NCBI GenBank assembly: GCA_944321445.1
Contig: CALULJ010000011.1
Span: 1 to 55,510, forward strand
Reading direction: 5' to 3'
Source of the DNA: an uncultured Collinsella sp.
GTDB taxonomy: Bacteria > Actinomycetota > Coriobacteriia > Coriobacteriales > Coriobacteriaceae
DNA length: 55,510 nt
The number at the start of each line of letters is the position of its first letter. Within the stretch, counting starts at the first letter, position 1. Below are positions 51,548-55,510 of this stretch, one piece after another. A program made the position numbers and the translations under genes. A model generated the notes under the pieces. That model had not been told where the DNA came from and searched no databases. It saw only the letters and a list, made by a program, of their open reading frames with translations.

Positions 51548-52774
51548 ATGCCCAAGATCTCGGTAATCGTCCCTGTCTATAACGTCGAGGCGTATCTGCC
51601 GCAGTGCATCGACTCTATCCGTAAGCAGACGTTTACGGATATCGAGATCGTGTGCGTGAACGATGGTTCGACGGATCGCTCGGGCGCAATTCTGGCGGCA
51701 TACGCCAAGCTCGACCCGCGTGTCCGGGCAATCACCATTGAGAACAGCGGTGTTTCGCACGCGCGCAACCTCGGTATCGAGTTGGCGCAGGGCGAGATCG
51801 TCTGTTTCGTCGATGCCGACGATATTCTGCAGCCCAAGGCGTGCCAGCGGATTGCCGAGGCGTTCGATATGCGTCAGCTCGACGTATTCAAGTTCTCCGC
51901 TGAGCCGTTCCCTGCGTGCTGCTCGATTCCGTGGATCAACGACTGGTTGTCGCTTCGTGATGTTGTATACGAAACGTATAGCGATGAGCTTGCGTTTGAC
52001 GAGCATACGAGGCCGTTCCCGTGGAATGGGGCATACCGCGCCCAGTTCTTGAAAGACAACGGCATCAAGTTCCCCGAAGATATCGCTTTGGGGGAGGACC
52101 AAGTGTTCTGCTTCGGCATGCTCGCGCGCGCTCATGGCGTTGCGCTGTCTTCTGAGCAGCTGTACCGATACCGCCTTTCCCGCAAAGATTCCGCCATGGC
52201 TCTTGCGGCGCGTGATCTGGCTGATCGTGTGGAGAAGCACATTGGCGTCGTCGGCGCCGTTCTTGATGATTGGACGGCGGCTGGGCGCATGGAGGGCGCG
52301 AGTGCGCGCCGCATGCTCCTGTTTGTCATCGATTTCCTGATGCCAAATATCTGCGAGCTTACGGATAACGCTGCGCGCGATCACGTGCTGTGCCTGTTCC
52401 GCGATGCGCTGAGGAGTCGTTTCTCCGCTCAAGATATCGAGAACTGGCTCTCGGGTGAGCGCATCTTGGAGTGGTACAAGCGTGTGTACGACTACGCCGG
52501 CGATGCTGTGTCATTCAGCGGTAAGGCCATCTATGGCTACATCGCTGCGATGTTCGGGTATCGCGAGGCTTCGCGCCGTCGCCGTCGTGACTTCAAGGAT
52601 CGTCTGCTCGCTCGCTTCCGTGCCTGGCGCCGTCGTCACTTCGCGGCTTCTGCCGATGAGATGAACGGTGTTTTGGAAGCCAAGCGCTCTATGCTTGAAG
52701 AGGAGCAGCTGACTTCGCGCGCGGTTGCGCTGTTCCATGCTGAACTTGTTGCACGTGGCGTAACCATCGAGTAG
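51548..52774 (+). CDS. Glycosyltransferase family 2, paralogue B2
   Basis: A 408-residue GT2 enzyme, counterpart of the gene at 18109-19194. N-terminal half: ISVIVPVYNVEAYLPQCIDS, IVCVNDGSTDRSGAIL, ENSGVSHARNLGIELAQGEI and the metal site DADDILQP. The acceptor region includes PEDIALGEDQVFCFGMLARA and LYRYRLSRKDSA. The C-terminal third is rich in basic residues (EASRRRRRDFKDRLLARFRA), suggesting membrane-surface contact. AGGAG lies 7 bases before the ATG. Confidence 0.88.
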   Translation: MPKISVIVPVYNVEAYLPQCIDSIRKQTFTDIEIVCVNDGSTDRSGAILAAYAKLDPRVRAITIENSGVSHARNLGIELAQGEIVCFVDADDILQPKACQRIAEAFDMRQLDVFKFSAEPFPACCSIPWINDWLSLRDVVYETYSDELAFDEHTRPFPWNGAYRAQFLKDNGIKFPEDIALGEDQVFCFGMLARAHGVALSSEQLYRYRLSRKDSAMALAARDLADRVEKHIGVVGAVLDDWTAAGRMEGASARRMLLFVIDFLMPNICELTDNAARDHVLCLFRDALRSRFSAQDIENWLSGERILEWYKRVYDYAGDAVSFSGKAIYGYIAAMFGYREASRRRRRDFKDRLLARFRAWRRRHFAASADEMNGVLEAKRSMLEEEQLTSRAVALFHAELVARGVTIE

Positions 52775-52810
52775 TTGCGCTTTGCGTTCTTTGATGTTGG
52801 GAGTACCTGC

Positions 52811-53758
52811 ATGCAGAAACCTGTGACGCTGTCGAAGGGCAAGGTCGCCGTGCTCATTCCTTGTTACAACGAGGAAGTAACGATCGCCAAGGTCGTCGAT
52901 GATTTTCGCCGCGAGCTGCCCGATGCGGATATCTACGTGTACGACAACAACTCCAGCGATCGTACAGGCGAGATTGCCCGTGCGCATGGGGCTATCGTTC
53001 GCCTTGAGCCGCGACAGGGCAAAGGCAACGTGGTGCGCCAGATGTTCCGCGATATCGAGGCGGACTGCTACATCATGGTCGATGGCGACGATACGTATCC
53101 CGCCGAGTCTGCGGCTGCACTGTGCGAGCCCATTCTTTCCGGTGCTGCCGACATGACGGTGGGCGATCGCTTGTCGAACGGTACGTATGCGGAGGAGAAC
53201 AAGCGTGCGTTCCACGGGTTTGGAAACGATCTGGTGCGCTCGATGATCCGTTGGATTTACGGGTACGGTTTCGAGGATGTCATGACGGGTTACCGCGCCT
53301 TTTCCCGCGCGTTCGTCAAGACGTTCCCCGTCCTCTCTGAGGGTTTCCAGATCGAGACCGAGCTTTCCATCCATGCGGTCGATCGTCGCTGGCGCATTCT
53401 TGACGTGCCCATCGTGTATCGCGATCGCCCGGCTGGATCTGAGTCCAAGCTTTCCACGGTGTCCGATGGCGTCAAGGTCATCCTTGCCATCGCGTCGCTG
53501 TTCAAGAATTATCGCCCGCTCAAGTTTTTCAGCTTGATTGCGCTGGTGCTGTTCGTCTTGGGCCTGGTGTGCGGCGTGCCCGTCATCTTCGAGTTCATGA
53601 AGACGGGGCTCGTGCCGCGATTCCCGACGGCGATCCTCGCCGTGGCGTTCATGTTCCTCTGCGCCCTGTCGCTTGCGACCGGCCTCATTCTGGATAGCCT
53701 TGCAAAAGCCGATCGCCGCCAGTGGGAACTTGCCGTTTATCGCGAGATGCGCAGGTAA
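52811..53758 (+). CDS. Polyprenyl-phosphate glycosyltransferase (DPM1/GtrB-like GT2)
   Basis: A 315-residue GT2 enzyme with two C-terminal membrane helices (LKFFSLIALVLFVLGLVCGV and AILAVAFMFLCALSLATGLI). The catalytic part has VAVLIPCYNEEVTIAKVVDD, YVYDNNSSDRTGEIA, PRQGKGNVVRQMF, the metal site DGDDTYP, and VMTGYRAFSRAFVKTFPVLS with GFQIETELSIHA. This is the pattern of dolichyl/undecaprenyl-phosphate mannosyl- or glucosyltransferases that charge the lipid carrier used by GtrA-type flippases, two of which are encoded at 41.6-42.6 kb. GGGAG lies 7 bases before the ATG. Last gene of the operon; a palindrome follows. Confidence 0.9.
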   Translation: MQKPVTLSKGKVAVLIPCYNEEVTIAKVVDDFRRELPDADIYVYDNNSSDRTGEIARAHGAIVRLEPRQGKGNVVRQMFRDIEADCYIMVDGDDTYPAESAAALCEPILSGAADMTVGDRLSNGTYAEENKRAFHGFGNDLVRSMIRWIYGYGFEDVMTGYRAFSRAFVKTFPVLSEGFQIETELSIHAVDRRWRILDVPIVYRDRPAGSESKLSTVSDGVKVILAIASLFKNYRPLKFFSLIALVLFVLGLVCGVPVIFEFMKTGLVPRFPTAILAVAFMFLCALSLATGLILDSLAKADRRQWELAVYREMRR

Positions 53759-53781
53759 CGGCACCCGATTGCCATATGGCG

Positions 53782-53840
53782 TCATTGGGGACGGGGGTGA
53801 GAGAGGACAAACTGTCCTCTCTCACCCCCGTCCCCAATGA
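53782..53840. repeat. GGGGACRGG palindrome family, copy 4
   Basis: Perfect 28-base arms separated by AAC. The left arm (53782-53809) starts TCATTGGGGACGGGGGTGAG and ends GAGGACA. It shares GGGGACGGGGGTG with copy 2, and GAGAGGACA with the inner stem of copy 1 at 12674. It lies 23 bases after the stop codon of the glycosyltransferase operon. Confidence 0.85.
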
Positions 53841-53847
53841 GGGCAAT

Positions 53848-53986
53848 TGCAAAAAGTCGGGACTTTGGACGGATTTTTCGGACCGGGCTCAGACTGGCAC
53901 CCTTCTGACCTCGTATTTCTGCAGGTAGAAAAAGCGTTGATACGAACCCGGGGCAAAATATCCGTCCAAAGTCCCGACTTTTTGCA
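53848..53986. repeat. MITE-like element with 27-base terminal inverted repeats
   Basis: The ends TGCAAAAAGTCGGGACTTTG... (53848-53874) and its exact complement (53960-53986) enclose 85 bases. Inside are further nested pairs: CCGGG/CCCGG, TCGTAT/ATACGA and TTTCT-GCAGGT-AGAAA, so the full 139 bases can fold into one long stem. It directly follows the palindrome at 53782. No coding capacity is seen. Candidate miniature inverted-repeat element or structured RNA. Confidence 0.65.
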
Positions 53987-54128
53987 GTGGGTGAGTTGTT
54001 TGAGGAAGGGTTCTGCCTCTTTCGCTGCGCCGCGAGCTAAGAGCTGCTCCCGCTGTAAAATAGCTGCCTGTATGCCCGCTTCGATACGAGTCGGGACTTA
54101 TTGAAGCAAATACGCACTAGGGGGTCTT

Positions 54129-55510
54129 ATGACACAACGTTCTCGTGTAGGAATTCTTCTTGCGCTTTGCGCGCTTTTCACCATGCTGTGTTTGCCGGCG
54201 GCAGCATTTGCCGATTCGACCGATGCGGTTCCGGCTGAGAACAGCTGGCGTTATCGCGATGGTGAGCTCATTCAGCAAGATGACGGCATTTCGCTCCAAG
54301 CGGTTGAGAATGCTTGGACGGAAGGTCCGGACGGCTATATCAACAGCCTCGGTGGCATCATACCCGGTGCGGTGCGCAAGGGCATCGATGTGAGCAAGTG
54401 GAATGGCGACATCGATTGGGAGACGGTCAAGAACTCCGATGTCGACTTCGCTATCATCCGCTGCGGATTCGCCGGAAACTACACAAAGTACGATGATCCG
54501 TATTGGGAGGAGAACGCGGACGAGTGCACGCGTCTGGGCATTCCGTTCGGCGCGTACTTGTACTCGTATGCGACCACGGTATCCGGTGCTCGCAGCGAGG
54601 CCGAGCATGCGCTGAGGCTTCTTGAGGGCTATGACCTCGACTATCCGATTTATCTCGATCTTGAGGATTCCAGCACGCTTGATGCCGACCACACGGAGAT
54701 CGCGAAGACCTTCTGCAGCATTCTCGAGTCGCACGGTTATGAGGTTGGTGTATACGCCAACATGAACTGGTGGAATACCTATCTGACCGATCCGGTCTTC
54801 GATTCGTGGGACCGCTGGGTCGCGCGTTATAACTACGAGTGCGCATACGATGGTCCGTACAGCTTGTGGCAGTGCACGAGCACCGGTAAAGTCGCGGGCA
54901 TTGGCGGCAACGTCGACCTGAACTTCGAGATCGAGCCGACCAAGGCACCTGCGTTCCAGTTCACCATCACCTTCAAGTCCAACGGCGGCACGGCTGTTGC
55001 GTCCCAGACAGTGCAGCGCGGCGCGAAGATTGCCAAGCCGGCAAGTCCGACGCGCGCGGATTATCGTTTTGTCGGCTGGTATTCTGATCCTAACCTGCGC
55101 AATGAGTTTGATTTCACGCCGGGTATTTACGACGACATCACGCTGTATGCGAAGTGGGAGAGGTCTGCGTATCGTGGTTTCACCGATGTAAAGCCGAGTG
55201 ATTGGTATGTGAAGGACGGTTCGCTCGACTACGTACTCGATCATGACATCATGCATGGCTACGACTGGTCGACCAAGTTTGGTCCCAATGACTCTGTTTC
55301 CCGCGCGCAGGTCATTACCGTTCTGTGGAACCTTGCGGGCAATCCGACTGTGTCTCATGTTGACAATTTCTCCGACTGCACGGATCCGGATGCATATTAT
55401 TACGACGCCGTGAGGTGGGCTCGTTCCGTTGGAATCGGAAACGGCTATGGTGACGAGAACCGTTTTGGTCCGAATGATGCCGTTAAGCGTCAGGACCTCG
55501 CTCAGTTCTT
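54129..55510 (+). CDS. Secreted GH25 lysozyme with InlB-type repeat and S-layer homology domains (3' end outside)
   Basis: The first 460 codons of a larger secreted protein. Signal peptide: basic start then ILLALCALFTMLCLPAAAFA, cleaved about residue 28. A GH25 muramidase domain spans about 84-268, with catalytic acids Asp87 (GIDVSKWNG) and Asp177/Glu179 (IYLDLED). An InlB B-repeat/Flg_new domain is at about 278-344 (FTITFKSNGGTAVASQTVQR, RFVGWYSDPNL, ITLYAKWE). Two S-layer homology repeats begin at about 349 (GFTDVKPSDWYV) and 413 (NFSDCTDPDAYYYDAVRWAR), the second running off the window. AGGGGG precedes the ATG. It probably remodels or cleaves peptidoglycan while attached to the cell surface. 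Confidence 0.92.
   Translation, partial: MTQRSRVGILLALCALFTMLCLPAAAFADSTDAVPAENSWRYRDGELIQQDDGISLQAVENAWTEGPDGYINSLGGIIPGAVRKGIDVSKWNGDIDWETVKNSDVDFAIIRCGFAGNYTKYDDPYWEENADECTRLGIPFGAYLYSYATTVSGARSEAEHALRLLEGYDLDYPIYLDLEDSSTLDADHTEIAKTFCSILESHGYEVGVYANMNWWNTYLTDPVFDSWDRWVARYNYECAYDGPYSLWQCTSTGKVAGIGGNVDLNFEIEPTKAPAFQFTITFKSNGGTAVASQTVQRGAKIAKPASPTRADYRFVGWYSDPNLRNEFDFTPGIYDDITLYAKWERSAYRGFTDVKPSDWYVKDGSLDYVLDHDIMHGYDWSTKFGPNDSVSRAQVITVLWNLAGNPTVSHVDNFSDCTDPDAYYYDAVRWARSVGIGNGYGDENRFGPNDAVKRQDLAQF

Noticed and set aside
54117-55358. A 413-codon minus-strand frame opposite the GH25 gene
   Set aside because: The plus strand has a signal peptide, GH25, InlB-type and SLH motifs in one frame, so the antisense frame is a shadow.

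Overview
The window reads as a chromosomal segment of a high-GC Gram-positive gut actinobacterium, most likely a coriobacterium of the Collinsella type. This rests on gene content and style: dense, roughly 60% GC genes with AAGGAGG-type ribosome binding sites, sugar fermentation genes (PTS, 6-phospho-alpha-glucosidase, L-lactate dehydrogenase), class III fructose-1,6-bisphosphatase, acetylase-type diaminopimelate synthesis, and an SLH/GH25 surface lysozyme. The genus is my inference; no marker gene such as rRNA is present. No tRNA, rRNA, CRISPR array, insertion sequence or phage gene was recognised.

Layout. 0-9 kb is carbohydrate metabolism: the end of a very GC-rich secreted protein gene, glucose-6-phosphate isomerase (pgi), then a PTS EIICB, a GH4 6-phospho-alpha-glucosidase, a small membrane protein, two overlapping RpiR-type regulators and a HAD phosphatase/phosphomutase. 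9-15.5 kb carries TatD and TcdA (minus strand), the ribosome factor EttA, and two proteins with long low-complexity regions. 15.7-19.2 kb holds three glycosyltransferases. 19.3-28.4 kb is housekeeping and fermentation: NAD synthetase, a class I aminotransferase, lactate dehydrogenase, a GH13 alpha-glucosidase, a DUF2974 lipase-like protein and a YejK-type nucleoid protein. 28.5-32.1 kb has a glycerol-3-phosphate-dehydrogenase-like trio whose first gene has lost its N-terminal third, next to a GntR-type operator, and a metallo-beta-lactamase-fold hydrolase.

32.3-37.6 kb is a complete-looking lysine/diaminopimelate unit: lysA-dapA-dapB-dapH on the minus strand behind a lysine riboswitch, with a divergent M20 peptidase that fits the N-acetyl-DAP deacetylase step. 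37.7-41.4 kb has a membrane-anchored FxLYD-like protein, a small DNA-binding-like protein beside a membrane Ser/Thr kinase, and a secreted coiled-coil cell-wall protein. 41.6-53.8 kb is a surface polysaccharide region: two GtrA flippase-like proteins, fructose-1,6-bisphosphatase, a TagGH/Wzm-Wzt-like ABC exporter, a small XRE regulator with a perfect palindromic operator, an acyltransferase and a large polytopic membrane protein in a lower-GC patch, then three glycosyltransferases in one operon. The window ends inside a secreted GH25 lysozyme with an InlB-type repeat and S-layer homology domains.

The most unusual feature is outside the genes. Many intergenic gaps hold long, near-perfect inverted repeats in at least two sequence families: a GACGCACTTCTC palindrome (three copies, two of them bracketing ldh) and a GGGGACRGG-cored palindrome (four copies), plus two single long elements. 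They look like REP/MITE-like mobile palindromes, some possibly re-used as terminators. The glycosyltransferase pair at 17-19 kb is also paralogous, in the same order, to the pair at 50.4-52.8 kb.
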